The notes under the pieces are model-generated. The model was not told the DNA's origin and did no database searches. It saw nothing but the letters and a program-made list of their open reading frames with translations. Made by a program: the position numbers and the translations under genes. Below are positions 42,147-52,140 of a stretch of DNA of 64,000 nucleotides, in pieces; the first letter of the stretch is position 1, and each line of letters starts with the position of its first letter. Source of the stretch: Oceanospirillaceae bacterium (lineage in GTDB: Bacteria; Pseudomonadota; Gammaproteobacteria; Pseudomonadales; Balneatricaceae); NCBI GenBank assembly GCA_013373085.1, contig JABXIM010000028.1, positions 1 to 64,000 on the forward strand, given 5' to 3'.

Positions 42147-43124
42147 ATGCAAGACGGCCTGATCACCGAATGCCCCGAATGCCAGACCCGCTTCAACGTA
42201 TCCGAAGGCCAGCTGCAGCTGGCCAACGGCAAGGTACGTTGCGGCGCCTGTCTGCGCGTGTTCGACGCCAGGGCGCAGCAAATCGGGGCGTCTGAAGCCG
42301 GCTCGCCCGAGCCGGTGCTCGATTCGCCGGTTGTAGCCAGCGGGACATCCGACGACACTTTCAGTATCGAGACCGAGACACCAGTGGGTATCGGAACTCC
42401 GCCGCCAGCTGAAACACCTTTACCCGGTCCTGAAGCCGCGCCACGGCCGGCACCGGCCGTGCAACAGTGGGCCCCACCGCCCCAACCTCATCCAGTCCCA
42501 CCCGAGCCCTCGCGGCCACCGCAGGAGACAACTCCCGAACCTTCGGCGGAACCGCCTGCGCCGGTCCGACTGATGCCGAGCCTGTCGCTGAACGAACTTC
42601 ATGCGGAACCGCTGCAATTGGAGCGGGAGCCGGAACCGGCATCGCCCGCCGCCATCCTGGGCTGGGGACTGGGGTGCCTGCTGGCCCTTGTTCTGCTGGC
42701 AGCTCAGCTGAGCTGGTTCAACCGCCTCGACTGGGCGCGGCAGGATCAGCTCGCCGGTTTCTACGAGATCCTCTGCCATCAGGTCCAGTGCAACATCCCG
42801 CCGCGTCGCGATATCGCGCAGATTCACAATCTCCAGCTGGTCGTCCGTGCCCACCCCGAGTACCAGGACGCGCTCAGCGTGCACCTGCTACTGGAGAATG
42901 ACGCCGGTTTCGAACAACCCTTCCCGGCTATCGACCTGAGTTTCGCCGACATCCGCGGCCGTACCGTCGCCAGTCGGCGCCTGGAACCGGCCGACTATCT
43001 CGACCCCGACCTCAACCCGTTGCGCATGGATCGCAGCCAGCCCTACCAGGTCAACCTCGAGATCCTCGATCCCGGCCGACGGGCCGTCAGCTATGAAGTC
43101 CAGCTGGCACCCGCCCGGCTTTAG
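42147..43124 (+). CDS. Zinc-ribbon and DUF3426 membrane protein
   Basis: The 325-residue protein begins MQDGLITECPECQTRFNV, with CPEC and CGAC forming the zinc ribbon at residues 9-38. A Pro-rich linker follows (about 60-150), then one membrane helix (LGWGLGCLLALVLLAAQLSWF) and a DUF3426 domain outside. It is the usual neighbour of prmA and dusB in gammaproteobacteria; function unknown. The proline-rich linker suggests a flexible, cytoplasmic ribbon tethered to the membrane. Confidence 0.85.
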   Translation: MQDGLITECPECQTRFNVSEGQLQLANGKVRCGACLRVFDARAQQIGASEAGSPEPVLDSPVVASGTSDDTFSIETETPVGIGTPPPAETPLPGPEAAPRPAPAVQQWAPPPQPHPVPPEPSRPPQETTPEPSAEPPAPVRLMPSLSLNELHAEPLQLEREPEPASPAAILGWGLGCLLALVLLAAQLSWFNRLDWARQDQLAGFYEILCHQVQCNIPPRRDIAQIHNLQLVVRAHPEYQDALSVHLLLENDAGFEQPFPAIDLSFADIRGRTVASRRLEPADYLDPDLNPLRMDRSQPYQVNLEILDPGRRAVSYEVQLAPARL

Positions 43125-43197
43125 CGCCGCGGCCCGATTAGCACCAGCCCGCCAATTGCGCAAGCCTGATTTTGCTCAATTTTTCATCACTTACGGG

Positions 43198-43226
43198 TTG
43201 GAGCGGCTGGTACGAAGGGGTATCAT
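43198..43226 (+). promoter_or_regulatory. Candidate sigma-70 promoter of the dusB-fis operon
   Basis: TTGGAG at 43198 and TATCAT at 43221 are separated by 17 bases. The GC-rich discriminator TGGCCGCC follows the -10, as in stringently controlled growth-rate promoters such as the E. coli fis promoter. A Fis-like site (GCTCAATTTTTCATC, 43174-43188) and AT-rich sequence lie upstream, so autoregulation by Fis is plausible but not shown. Confidence 0.6.
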
Positions 43227-43303
43227 TGGCCGCCTTCCTTGAGTGAACCGGTACGGAGCCCTCGCGGCTTCGCGGTGTTGTTTTCTCTGAAATAAGGTCA
43301 ACC

Positions 43304-44290
43304 ATGTTCCGAATCGGACCCTACTCCATTGACAGTCAGGTGGTTCTGGCCCCGATGGCAGGCGTTACCGACCGGCCTTTTCGCCAGCTCTGCCGGCGAC
43401 TGGGCGCGGGCATGGTCGTATCCGAAATGGTGACCTCCGATACCCGGCTATGGAACAGCCGCAAATCAGCCCACCGGCTCAACCACGACGGCGAACCGGA
43501 GCCCAGATCCGTGCAGATCGCCGGCGGAGACCCCGAGATGATGGCCGAGGCCGCACGGATGAACGCGGCGCGCGGCGCCCAGATCATCGACATCAATATG
43601 GGGTGCCCGGCAAAAAAGGTCTGCAACAAGGCCGCCGGTTCCGCACTGCTGCAGGACGAGCCGCTGGTTCGCGACATCCTGCAGGCTGTGGTCGAGTCGG
43701 TCGCTGTGCCGGTGACGCTGAAAATCCGCACCGGCTGGAACCCGGACAACCGCAACGGCGTCCGCGTGGCGCGGATTGCGGAAGCCGCCGGGATCCGGGC
43801 ACTGGCCGTTCACGGTCGCACCCGGGCCTGCGGTTACAAGGGCGCGGTGGAATACGACACCATCAGAGAAATCAAGCAGACAGTGGCCATCCCGGTGTTT
43901 GCCAACGGCGATATCGACTCGCCGCTAAAGGCACGCCAGGTGCTGGACTACACCGGCGCCGATGCCGTGATGATCGGTCGAGCGGCCCAGGGGCGTCCCT
44001 GGCTGCTGCGCGAGATCGATCATTACCTGCGCCACGGCCGTTTGCTGGCAGCACCAAACCGGCAAGAAATCACGGAAATCCTGGTCGAGCATGTGCAGGC
44101 ACTGCACCAGTTCTACGGTGAGTACATGGGTGTGCGCATCGCGCGCAAACATGTGGGCTGGTACCTGCAGGCCGAACCGGGCGGCCGTCTCTTCAGACAG
44201 GCTTTCAATCAGTTGGAAACAGCAGACGATCAGTTTACCGCCATCGACGGCTTTTTTGCGCAGGACGCAAACGCCGGCGCGGCGGCCTGA
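43304..44290 (+). CDS. dusB: tRNA-dihydrouridine synthase B
   Basis: The 328-residue flavoenzyme reduces uridine to dihydrouridine in tRNA. Start [27 protein letters not shown], catalytic Cys in [20 protein letters not shown], and [14 protein letters not shown] are diagnostic. It is the first gene of the dusB-fis operon; fis follows 26 bases downstream. Confidence 0.95.
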   Translation: MFRIGPYSIDSQVVLAPMAGVTDRPFRQLCRRLGAGMVVSEMVTSDTRLWNSRKSAHRLNHDGEPEPRSVQIAGGDPEMMAEAARMNAARGAQIIDINMGCPAKKVCNKAAGSALLQDEPLVRDILQAVVESVAVPVTLKIRTGWNPDNRNGVRVARIAEAAGIRALAVHGRTRACGYKGAVEYDTIREIKQTVAIPVFANGDIDSPLKARQVLDYTGADAVMIGRAAQGRPWLLREIDHYLRHGRLLAAPNRQEITEILVEHVQALHQFYGEYMGVRIARKHVGWYLQAEPGGRLFRQAFNQLETADDQFTAIDGFFAQDANAGAAA

Positions 44291-44316
44291 TCACAGGCAA
44301 TGGACAGACACCCAAA

Positions 44317-44604
44317 GTGGATATTAAAGAAATCAAGCAGCCGACTCTCGCCGCGCAACAGCCGCAGGACGCTCCGAACCAGACACTGCGTGACAACGTT
44401 CACCAGTCGCTGACGAACTACTTCAAGCAGCTGGACGGTCAACCGGTCACCGATGTCTACCAGATGGTGCTGGCCGAAATCGAAGCGCCGTTGTTCGAAA
44501 CGGTCATGGCCTATACCAAGGACAACCAGACCAAAGCCTCCCAGCTGCTCGGTCTGAACCGCGGTACGCTGCGCAAGAAGCTGAAGCAGTACGGACTGCT
44601 GTAA
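44317..44604 (+). CDS. fis: DNA-binding protein Fis
   Basis: The 95-residue nucleoid protein has the Fis length and C-terminal helix-turn-helix [24 protein letters not shown]. It starts at a GTG (VDIKEIKQ). It bends DNA at rRNA and growth-rate promoters. The fixed neighbour is dusB upstream and purH downstream. Confidence 0.93.
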   Translation: MDIKEIKQPTLAAQQPQDAPNQTLRDNVHQSLTNYFKQLDGQPVTDVYQMVLAEIEAPLFETVMAYTKDNQTKASQLLGLNRGTLRKKLKQYGLL

Positions 44605-44641
44605 CCGATTTCCTTTTCGTCAACCGGAACCCCGAAATAAC

Positions 44642-46231
44642 ATGGCAGAGCAACAGATTACCCATGTCCGCCGTGCGCTCATCAGCGTCTCGGACAAGAC
44701 CGGCATCGTCGAATTCGCCCGGGCGCTGGTAGCCCGTGGTGTCGAGATCCTCTCCACCGGCGGCACCTTCAAGCTGCTGCGTGAGCAGAACATCGACGCC
44801 GTCGAAGTGTCCGACCACACCGGCTTCCCGGAGATGATGGACGGCCGCGTCAAGACCCTGCACCCGAAAATCCATGGCGGCATCCTCGGCCGTCGCGGCA
44901 CCGACGATGCGGTCATGAACGAGCACGGCATCGCGCCGATCGACATGGTAGTGGTCAACCTCTACCCCTTCGCCGCCACCATTGCGCGTCCGGACTGCGA
45001 CCTGCCGCTGGCGATCGAAAACATCGACATCGGTGGTCCGACCATGGTGCGCTCTGCCGCCAAGAACCACAAAGATGTCGCCATCGTCGTCAACGCCGGC
45101 GACTATGACGCCATCATTGCCGAGCTCGAAGCCAACGACGGCCTCAGCTACAAGACCCGCTTCGACCTGGCGGTGAAGGCGTTCGAGCACACCGCCTCCT
45201 ACGACGGCATGATCGCCAACTACCTCGGCGCCATCGTCGACGGCAGCGAAGAGCAGCCGGCCGATTTCCCGCGCACCTTCAACACCCAGTTCGTCAAGGC
45301 GCAGGAGATGCGCTACGGCGAGAACCCGCATCAGAAGGCGGCTTTCTACGTCGAAGCCAACCCTGCCGAAGCCAGCATCGCCACCGCGCGCCAGCTGCAG
45401 GGCAAGGAGCTTTCGTACAACAACGTCGCCGATACCGATGCGGCGCTGGAGTGCGTCAAGAGCTTCACCAAGCCGGCCTGTGTCATCGTCAAGCACGCCA
45501 ACCCGTGCGGCGTCGGTGTCAGCCCGGAAGGCGGCATCCGTGAGGCCTACGAGCTGGCCTACGCCACCGATACCGAATCTGCCTTCGGCGGCATCATCGC
45601 TTTCAACCGTGAGCTGGACGGGGATACCGCCAAGGCCATCGTCGAGCGACAGTTCGTCGAAGTCATCATCGCTCCGCGCATCAGCGACGCCGCCCGCGAA
45701 ACCGTTGCCGCCAAGGCCAACGTGCGCCTGCTCGAATGCGGCGAGTGGCCGGCCGAGCGTCACGCCGAACTCGACTACAAGCGCGTCAATGGCGGTATGC
45801 TGGTACAGAGCCGCGACATCGGCATGGTTACTGCCGACGACCTCAAGGTGGTGACCAAGCGCGCACCGACCGAGCAGGAGATCCACGACCTGATCTTCGC
45901 CTGGAAAGTGGCCAAGTTCGTCAAGTCCAATGCCATCGTCTACGCCAAGAACCGTCAGACCATCGGTGTCGGCGCCGGCCAGATGAGCCGCGTCAACTCG
46001 GCGCGTATCGCGGCCATCAAGGCCGAGCATGCCGGTCTCGAAGTCAAGGGGGCGGTCATGGCGTCGGACGCCTTCTTCCCGTTCCGCGACGGCATCGACA
46101 ACGCCGCCAAGGTCGGCATCACCGCGGTGATCCAGCCGGGTGGCTCGATGCGTGACGAAGAAGTCATCCAGGCGGCCGACGAAGCCGGCATCGCCATGGT
46201 CTTCACCGGCATGCGCCACTTCCGCCACTAA
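44642..46231 (+). CDS. purH: Bifunctional AICAR formyltransferase / IMP cyclohydrolase
   Basis: The 529-residue enzyme catalyses the last two steps of IMP synthesis. The N-terminal cyclohydrolase part ([18 protein letters not shown]) is followed by the AICAR-binding transformylase with KHANPCGVG (about 280-288) and [24 protein letters not shown]. Its usual partner purD lies 111 bases downstream. Confidence 0.95.
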   Translation: MAEQQITHVRRALISVSDKTGIVEFARALVARGVEILSTGGTFKLLREQNIDAVEVSDHTGFPEMMDGRVKTLHPKIHGGILGRRGTDDAVMNEHGIAPIDMVVVNLYPFAATIARPDCDLPLAIENIDIGGPTMVRSAAKNHKDVAIVVNAGDYDAIIAELEANDGLSYKTRFDLAVKAFEHTASYDGMIANYLGAIVDGSEEQPADFPRTFNTQFVKAQEMRYGENPHQKAAFYVEANPAEASIATARQLQGKELSYNNVADTDAALECVKSFTKPACVIVKHANPCGVGVSPEGGIREAYELAYATDTESAFGGIIAFNRELDGDTAKAIVERQFVEVIIAPRISDAARETVAAKANVRLLECGEWPAERHAELDYKRVNGGMLVQSRDIGMVTADDLKVVTKRAPTEQEIHDLIFAWKVAKFVKSNAIVYAKNRQTIGVGAGQMSRVNSARIAAIKAEHAGLEVKGAVMASDAFFPFRDGIDNAAKVGITAVIQPGGSMRDEEVIQAADEAGIAMVFTGMRHFRH

Positions 46232-46237
46232 TTCCGG

Positions 46238-46325
46238 AAAGCTGCGAACTTGAGCGGCAGGCGGCAGGCGGACAAGGTTTCGAACCGGCCCCGCTTGCAG
46301 CCTGTCGCTTTTGTCTTGCAGCTTT
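46238..46325. repeat. Imperfect inverted repeat in the purH-purD gap
   Basis: AAAGCTGC at 46238-46245 and GCAGCTTT at 46318-46325 are the ends of an imperfect 25-base inverted repeat whose inner arms hold AGCGGCAGGC and GCCTGTCGCT. It could form a stem in the mRNA between the two purine genes. Confidence 0.5.
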
Positions 46326-46342
46326 CTCCGTAGGAGAAACTG

Positions 46343-47632
46343 ATGAAAGTACTGGTTATCGGCTCCGGCGGACGCGAGCACGCTCTGGCCTGGTCCGCTG
46401 CCCGAGACGCGGCGGTCGAGAAGGTGTTCGTCGCGCCCGGCAACGCCGCCACCGCCACCGAAGCCAAGCTCGAAAACGTCGCCATCGACGTGCTGGACCT
46501 GGATGCTCTGGTCGCCTTCGCCCGCGACAACGCCATCGGCATGACCATCGTTGGTCCCGAGGCGCCGCTGGTCGCCGGCGTCGTCGACCGCTTCCGCGAA
46601 GCCGGCCTGCCGATCTTTGGCCCGACCGCCGCCGCCGCCCAACTCGAGGGTTCCAAGGCCTTCACCAAGGACTTCCTGGCCCGTCACCGGATTCCGACGG
46701 CCGAGTACCAAAACTTTACCGAAATCGATCCCGCCATCGCCTACGTACGCGAGAAAGGCGCGCCGATCGTGATCAAGGCCGACGGCCTCGCTGCCGGCAA
46801 GGGCGTTATCGTCGCCATGACGCTTGACGAAGCGGAAGCCGCGATCCGCGACATGCTGGCGGGCAATGCCTTCGGCGACGCCGGCAGCCGCGTCGTGATC
46901 GAGGAGTTCCTCGACGGCGAGGAAGCGTCCTTTATCGTCATGGTCGACGGCAAGAATGTCCTTGCGATGGCAACCAGCCAGGACCACAAACGCGTTGGCA
47001 ACGGCGATTCCGGTCCGAACACCGGCGGCATGGGGGCCTACTCCCCGGCGCCCGTGGTCACGCCCGACATCCACCAGCGCGTCATGGACGAGGTCATCAT
47101 GCCGACGGTGCGCGGCATGGCGGCCGAAGGCAACGAATACACCGGCTTCCTCTATGCCGGTCTGATGATCATGGCCGACGGTACGCCGAAGGTCATCGAG
47201 TACAACTGCCGCTTCGGCGACCCGGAAACCCAGCCGATCATGCTGCGCCTCAAGTCCAGCCTGGTCGAACTGTGCCAGGCCGCGATCGAGCGCCGTCTCG
47301 ACCAGGCCAGCGCCGACTGGGATCCGCGCCCGTCCGTTGGCGTGGTGATGGCGGCCGGCGGTTACCCGGGCGACTATGCCAAGGGCGACGTCATCAGCCT
47401 GCCCGCCGAGACGCCGGCCGACACCAAGATCTTCCACGCCGGCACCAAGCTGGTCGACGGCAACGTGGTGACCGCAGGCGGCCGCGTGCTCTGCGTCACC
47501 GCGCTCGGCGACAGCGTCACCGATGCCCAGCAGCGGGCCTACAACCTGCTGCAACAGGTATCCTGGAACGATGCCTATTTCCGTACCGATATTGCCTACC
47601 GGGCCATCGCGCGGGAAAAGGCCGAAAGCTAA
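46343..47632 (+). CDS. purD: Phosphoribosylamine-glycine ligase
   Basis: The 429-residue ATP-grasp enzyme joins glycine to phosphoribosylamine in purine synthesis. [29 protein letters not shown] and the nucleotide loop [14 protein letters not shown] are diagnostic. TAGGAGAAACTG precedes the ATG. It lies in the purH-purD block. Confidence 0.95.
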   Translation: MKVLVIGSGGREHALAWSAARDAAVEKVFVAPGNAATATEAKLENVAIDVLDLDALVAFARDNAIGMTIVGPEAPLVAGVVDRFREAGLPIFGPTAAAAQLEGSKAFTKDFLARHRIPTAEYQNFTEIDPAIAYVREKGAPIVIKADGLAAGKGVIVAMTLDEAEAAIRDMLAGNAFGDAGSRVVIEEFLDGEEASFIVMVDGKNVLAMATSQDHKRVGNGDSGPNTGGMGAYSPAPVVTPDIHQRVMDEVIMPTVRGMAAEGNEYTGFLYAGLMIMADGTPKVIEYNCRFGDPETQPIMLRLKSSLVELCQAAIERRLDQASADWDPRPSVGVVMAAGGYPGDYAKGDVISLPAETPADTKIFHAGTKLVDGNVVTAGGRVLCVTALGDSVTDAQQRAYNLLQQVSWNDAYFRTDIAYRAIAREKAES

Positions 47633-47705
47633 GCCTTCCTCCACCCTGACAAGTTCATTTCTGAACCAGTCAAAGAAACCATACAAGCCGCGCACCCAAA
47701 CTTAC

Positions 47706-47769
47706 GGGCACTTCCCCGCGGCGAACAAAATTGGCACCATGCCGAATCATTCGCGGCGGGGAAGTGCCC
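47706..47769. repeat. 20-bp inverted repeat (REP-like)
   Basis: GGGCACTTCCCCGCGGC at 47706 and its complement GCCGCGGGGAAGTGCCC-like partner ending at 47769 match in 19 of 20 positions, with a 24-base spacer. Outer, weaker homology (CGCACCCA and TGGGTACG) extends the element to about 47690-47786. It looks like a dispersed repeat rather than a terminator. Confidence 0.6.
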
Positions 47770-47824
47770 TGTGGGTACGCCGCTCCCACGATTGGCCTTC
47801 GGCTGATTGACAACCAGAATACCA

Positions 47825-47850
47825 ACAGCCACCTTAGGGTGGCTGTTTTC
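47825..47850 (+). terminator. Terminator-like hairpin upstream of the LysE-type gene
   Basis: ACAGCCACC-TTAG-GGTGGCTGT is followed by TTTC, a strong stem with a short T-run. It may end the purD transcript. Confidence 0.7.
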
Positions 47851-47896
47851 GCTTTCCCACGAGTTGCAGCTTCTTCAATGCCGAGGTAACCGAAAC

Positions 47897-48514
47897 ATGA
47901 CCCTGAGTATCTGGCTGACCCTGCTGGCAGCCGCCACCCTGATCAGCCTGTCTCCCGGCGCCGGCGCAGTGACCGCGATGAGCCATGGCCTGAGCCAGGG
48001 CGTACGTGGCGCCCAACCGGCGATCCTGGGGCTTATCAGCGGCTACGGTACCCAGATTGTCGTCGTCGGCATCGGCCTCGGCAGCCTGGTGGCCGCATCC
48101 GTCACGCTCTTCACCGTCATCAAGTGGATCGGCGTCGCCTACCTGGTCTGGCTGGGTATCCAGAAATGGCGCGAGAAAGGCGACTTCGAACTCGGCGCCG
48201 CGAAGCCGGTGCACTGGCATCGCGCCTACCTGCAAAGCCTGCTGATCAACATCACCAACCCCAAGGGTCTGGTCTTCCTGGTGGCGCTGATCCCTCAGTT
48301 TCTCGATCCGCACGCCCCTCAGGCGCAGCAATTGCTGATTATCGGCAGCACCCTGGTGGTGGTCGACTGGTGCGTGATGACCGGTTACAGCCTGCTGGCT
48401 TCTCGGCTGCGTGGCTGGATGCGCAATGCCCGCGCGCGCCGTACGCAGAACCGTGTTACCGGCAGCGCCCTGATCGGTGCCGGCCTGGTGTTGTCCGGCG
48501 CCCAGCACGCCTGA
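47897..48514 (+). CDS. LysE/RhtB-family amino acid exporter
   Basis: The 205-residue membrane protein starts MTLSIWLTLLAAATLISLSPGAGAV, the RhtB-type signature, and has about six hydrophobic helices. GVAYLVWLGIQKWR and NPKGLVFLVALIPQFL are family motifs. It exports homoserine, threonine or similar; the substrate is not known. GAGGTAAC precedes the ATG. Confidence 0.85.
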   Translation: MTLSIWLTLLAAATLISLSPGAGAVTAMSHGLSQGVRGAQPAILGLISGYGTQIVVVGIGLGSLVAASVTLFTVIKWIGVAYLVWLGIQKWREKGDFELGAAKPVHWHRAYLQSLLINITNPKGLVFLVALIPQFLDPHAPQAQQLLIIGSTLVVVDWCVMTGYSLLASRLRGWMRNARARRTQNRVTGSALIGAGLVLSGAQHA

Positions 48515-48618
48515 CTACAGGATACCCGCCGCAGCGGTTGCGGCGGTCTGCCGCCGACAAGGTATAATCGGCTCTGTCCGAAACCGCCGCCACCTCGCCG
48601 ACAGGGATGTAAACGCCG

Positions 48619-49668
48619 ATGTTGACCGCTCCGAGATGCTCGTTTTCCGTGCTGCTGGCAATACTGCTGAGCGGCTGCGGTAGCCACTCGCCGCATGACG
48701 AAGTACCGCCGCCGGAATCGCCTTACTGCCTGCGCGGCGGCAGCGGCGACAGTTTCAGCTGCGATCCGGACAAGCAGGAGCCGATCGACACCGACGTTCG
48801 CGAAGTACGTATCGACGATGCGGACCTCCAGGCCCGCCTCGCGGACATCAAGCAATGGCTGCGCAGCGAAAAAGCCGCAATGAAGGACAACCCCGGCACC
48901 ACCGACGAGTCCGACATCCGCCTGCCGCCACCCCGGCAGCAGCCGGAAACGCGCTCGGCCGAGACCCCCGCCCCGCCATTGCCCAGCCTGCTGCCGGACG
49001 CCCGCTATCGCGAATCACTGGCAGAGGCCGACCGTCTCCAGCGCCAGGGCTACCCTGAACATGCCCGGCAACTTCTGAAGCAGCTGACCCGGGAGTTCCC
49101 GCATCGCCCGGAAGCCTACAACAACCTGGGGGTGTTGCTGGCGGCAAACGGCCAGTACAGCGCCGCCGTCGAGCAGCTGCGCCAGGCGCTCGAAACGCAC
49201 CCGCACTATGCCCGTATCCACGACAATCTGCGCGAGCTTTACGGCGCCATCGCCGGCAATACCTACAACGACGCACTGGGCATGCGCCGCGTGCATGTCG
49301 CGCCGAAACTGCAACCCCTGGCGGCGGCGGAGGACGCCGATGACGACGACAGTATCGCCGCTCTCGTCGGAACCCGAATCGAACACTGGGCCGAAGCGCC
49401 CGGTTATACGCCGGAGCAGCAGGCACAACTCTATATCCCGGGTTATCGACCCGATGCCGATACCAACCACCGCCAGTGGCTCGAATCGCTGGCGGCCGAT
49501 GACCGCGTGATGCGGTTACGGGAGTACGAACTCGCCGTTATGGGCCCGGACTGGGTCGAGGTGCTGGTGACCGCCAGCCACTCCGGCTCCGGCGATGTCG
49601 AACAGTGGGCGCTGACGCTGGTGCGTAACGGCAACCGCTGGCTGATCAGTTCAGAGCGCCGCGTATAG
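48619..49668 (+). CDS. TPR-repeat lipoprotein
   Basis: The 349-residue protein has a lipobox LLSGC (Cys20) and an acidic/proline-rich region. Tetratricopeptide repeats follow at about 135-205 (AEADRLQRQGYPEHARQLLKQ, YNNLGVLLAANGQYSAAVEQLRQALE). The C-terminal 130 residues form an unrecognised domain ending WLISSERRV. It should be anchored in the inner leaflet of the outer membrane or the periplasm. Function unknown. Confidence 0.75.
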   Translation: MLTAPRCSFSVLLAILLSGCGSHSPHDEVPPPESPYCLRGGSGDSFSCDPDKQEPIDTDVREVRIDDADLQARLADIKQWLRSEKAAMKDNPGTTDESDIRLPPPRQQPETRSAETPAPPLPSLLPDARYRESLAEADRLQRQGYPEHARQLLKQLTREFPHRPEAYNNLGVLLAANGQYSAAVEQLRQALETHPHYARIHDNLRELYGAIAGNTYNDALGMRRVHVAPKLQPLAAAEDADDDDSIAALVGTRIEHWAEAPGYTPEQQAQLYIPGYRPDADTNHRQWLESLAADDRVMRLREYELAVMGPDWVEVLVTASHSGSGDVEQWALTLVRNGNRWLISSERRV

Positions 49669-49703
49669 ATTGCGGGAAGCCTCCCCGCGCCTGCCGCCTA
49701 GCT

Positions 49704-49721
49704 CCGGAGCAGCTGCTCCGG
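49704..49721. repeat. Perfect 18-bp palindrome in the 5' region of the leucine dehydrogenase operon
   Basis: CCGGAGCAGCTGCTCCGG lies about 35 bases after the TPR lipoprotein stop and 225 before the leucine dehydrogenase start. It could be a terminator stem without T-run or an operator. The remainder of 49669-49945 shows an AT-rich stretch near 49755-49800 that probably holds the promoter; no gene is seen. Confidence 0.5.
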
Positions 49722-49945
49722 CCCGCCAATTCCCCGCCTCCCGGTTCATTTCGCACTCGCAAAATCAAGTACTTATTTTCATTTCAGCCCTGAACTTTGA
49801 CGAAAGCTGTGCTATCCAAAAGGTAACCGAGCGCCTTCGCGACAGCTGTCACCACCACCCCGCGTGACCGACCGACGGCGCCCCGGGCCCACAAGGCCCG
49901 AGAAGCAGGTGCATACCGCGCCGCAGACATACGGAGGACCCCGTC

Positions 49946-51001
49946 ATGTTCAGACAGCTGGAAAAAGCAGGTCTGGCCGATCTTCATTTCGCAGCCGATC
50001 CCTCGACCGGCCTCAGAGCCATCATCGCCATACATTCCACCGTGCGTGGCCCGGCCATCGGTGGCTGCCGCTTCATCGCCTACGACTCCGACGACGATGC
50101 CATCACCGACGCCATTCGGCTGGCACGGGGAATGAGCTACAAGGCAGCACTGGCGGACCTGCCCCATGGCGGCGGCAAGGCGGTGGTGCTGAAGCCGCAG
50201 GGCGATTTCGACCGCACCGCGCTGATGCAGAGCTTTGGCCGCTTCGTCGACGCACTCGGCGGCCGCTACATCACCGCGATGGACAGTGGCACCCAGGTCA
50301 GCGATATGGACGCAATCGCCACCCAGACCCAGTGGGTCAGCTGTACCAGCCAGGCAGGGGATCCTTCGCCCTACACGGCCCAGGGGGTTTTCGAAGGCAT
50401 CTGCGCCGCGGTACGCCATCGCCTGGGCCGCGACCGCCTCACCGGCGTCAGTGTGGCATTGCAGGGCCTCGGTCACGTGGGTTTCGCCCTGGCGCGGCAG
50501 CTTCATGACGCCGGCGCGCAGTTGCTGGTCTGCGACCTGGACAAGGGACGCGTCGAGCAGGCGGTACAGGCCTTCGGCGCCCGCAGCCTGGCACCGGATG
50601 AAATCTACGCGGCACCGGCTGACGTCTTCTGCCCCTGCGGTCTTGGCGCCGTCATCAACGACGATACCCTGGCGCAACTCAACTGCTCCATCGTCGCAGG
50701 CTCTGCCAACAACCAGCTGGCCGAGGCGCGCCATGGCGAGCTGTTGCGCGAGCGCGGCATTCTTTACGCCCCCGATTACCTGATCAACGCCGGCGGCCTG
50801 ATTTTCGTCGCAATGAACCATGCCGGTTCTCCGGCACATGCCATCGCCGACAAGGTCCATGGCATCGGCACCGAGCTGCAGGCCCTGTTCCAGCAGGCCG
50901 ACCGCGAGGGTCTCCCGACCAGCCTGGAGGCGGACAAGCGGGCCGAGGCCATCATCGCCCGGGCCTCGTCCCATGCCGAGCACCAACACAGCGCCGCCTG
51001 A
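49946..51001 (+). CDS. Leucine (branched-chain amino acid) dehydrogenase
   Basis: The 351-residue Glu/Leu/Phe/Val dehydrogenase has the catalytic GMSYKAALADLPHGGGKAVV and an NAD-binding ALQGLGHVGFALARQLHDAGAQL. It deaminates leucine, valine and isoleucine to 2-oxoacids. The downstream E1a, E1b and E2 genes of a 2-oxoacid dehydrogenase fit a branched-chain amino acid catabolic operon. An ACGGAGGACC site precedes the ATG. Confidence 0.88.
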   Translation: MFRQLEKAGLADLHFAADPSTGLRAIIAIHSTVRGPAIGGCRFIAYDSDDDAITDAIRLARGMSYKAALADLPHGGGKAVVLKPQGDFDRTALMQSFGRFVDALGGRYITAMDSGTQVSDMDAIATQTQWVSCTSQAGDPSPYTAQGVFEGICAAVRHRLGRDRLTGVSVALQGLGHVGFALARQLHDAGAQLLVCDLDKGRVEQAVQAFGARSLAPDEIYAAPADVFCPCGLGAVINDDTLAQLNCSIVAGSANNQLAEARHGELLRERGILYAPDYLINAGGLIFVAMNHAGSPAHAIADKVHGIGTELQALFQQADREGLPTSLEADKRAEAIIARASSHAEHQHSAA

Positions 51002-51019
51002 TGCCGGGAGGACTCATAG

Positions 51020-52114
51020 ATGACGAACATCGCTTACCAGGGGGAAATACGCTTCAGCCGCTACCTCGACGCCGCGGGCCAGCCTGTGACCGAGCTGCCT
51101 GGCTGGGCCGAAAGCCCGGAGATACTGGTCGAGTACTATCGCCAGATGACGCTGGCGCGACAGTTCGATACCAAGGCGATCGCACTGCAGCGCACCGGCC
51201 AGCTGGGCACCTATCCGTCACTGCTCGGGAGCGAGGCCATAGATATCCCGACCGCCAGCCTGATGCATGGCGAGGACGTGCTGATTCCCTACTACCGAAA
51301 CCACGCCATGCAGGTGATGCGCGGCAGCGACTGGCGTGACGTGCTGTTGTACTGGGGCGGAGACGAACGCGGCAGCGCCAACCCGGCACAGCGCCAGGAC
51401 CTGCCCAACTGCGTGCCCATTGCGACCCAGTGCCTGCATGCCTGCGGCGTCGCCACCGCTTTCCGCATCCGTGGCGAGAAGCGCGTCGCCGTGACCCTGT
51501 GCGGCGACGGCGCCACCTCCAAGGGCGACTTTCTCGAAGCGCTCAACGTCGCCGGTACCTGGCAACTGCCGCTGGTGTTCATCGTCAACAACAACCAGTG
51601 GGCAATTTCGGTGCCGCGAGCAATGCAGTGCGGCGCACCGACACTGGCGCAAAAAGCGATCGGCGCCGGCATCCGGGGCGAACAGGTCGACGGCAACGAC
51701 GTTATCGCGGTCCACGAGGCAGTGGCGCTGGCGCTGGAGCGGGCCCGCGGCGGCAAGGGACCGAGCCTGATCGAGGCGATCAGCTACCGCCTGTCGGATC
51801 ACACCACCGCCGACGATGCCACCCGCTACCGCAGCGGCGACGAACTCAAGGCCGGCTGGGAACAGGAACCGGTCAAACGGCTGCGCAACTACCTGCACGG
51901 CCGCGGCTGGTGGAACGAAGATCTGGAACAGGCCTGGCAGACCGAAGTCAGTAAGCGCATACAGCAGGCGGTCGACGACTACCTCGCCACCCCGGTGGAC
52001 GATCCCGGCGCAATGTTCGACCACCTTTATGCCGAGCTGCCCCCCCAGTTGGTGGCGCAGCGCGAGCGGGTATGCGCCCGGGCGGAGACCCGCCGCCAAC
52101 AGCGGCAGGGCTGA
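51020..52114 (+). CDS. 2-Oxoacid dehydrogenase E1 alpha subunit (branched-chain type)
   Basis: The 364-residue protein carries the thiamine diphosphate motif GDGATSKGDFLEALNVAGTWQLPLVFIVNN. It forms a heterotetramer with the beta subunit and decarboxylates 2-oxoacids. Its relatives include pyruvate dehydrogenase alpha chains of proteobacteria; the upstream leucine dehydrogenase favours branched-chain substrates, by inference. The order alpha, beta, E2 is an operon without an E3 gene here. Confidence 0.85.
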   Translation: MTNIAYQGEIRFSRYLDAAGQPVTELPGWAESPEILVEYYRQMTLARQFDTKAIALQRTGQLGTYPSLLGSEAIDIPTASLMHGEDVLIPYYRNHAMQVMRGSDWRDVLLYWGGDERGSANPAQRQDLPNCVPIATQCLHACGVATAFRIRGEKRVAVTLCGDGATSKGDFLEALNVAGTWQLPLVFIVNNNQWAISVPRAMQCGAPTLAQKAIGAGIRGEQVDGNDVIAVHEAVALALERARGGKGPSLIEAISYRLSDHTTADDATRYRSGDELKAGWEQEPVKRLRNYLHGRGWWNEDLEQAWQTEVSKRIQQAVDDYLATPVDDPGAMFDHLYAELPPQLVAQRERVCARAETRRQQRQG

Positions 52115-52140
52115 GGCACGGCAGACAGGAGGAACGCGGC

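Noticed and set aside
44504..47695. A very long open frame on the minus strand, more than 1000 codons, across purH and purD
   Set aside because: It is antisense to two well-recognised purine genes whose high GC content and codon bias leave the opposite strand open. Its translation is Val/Asp/Gly-rich without any family motif.
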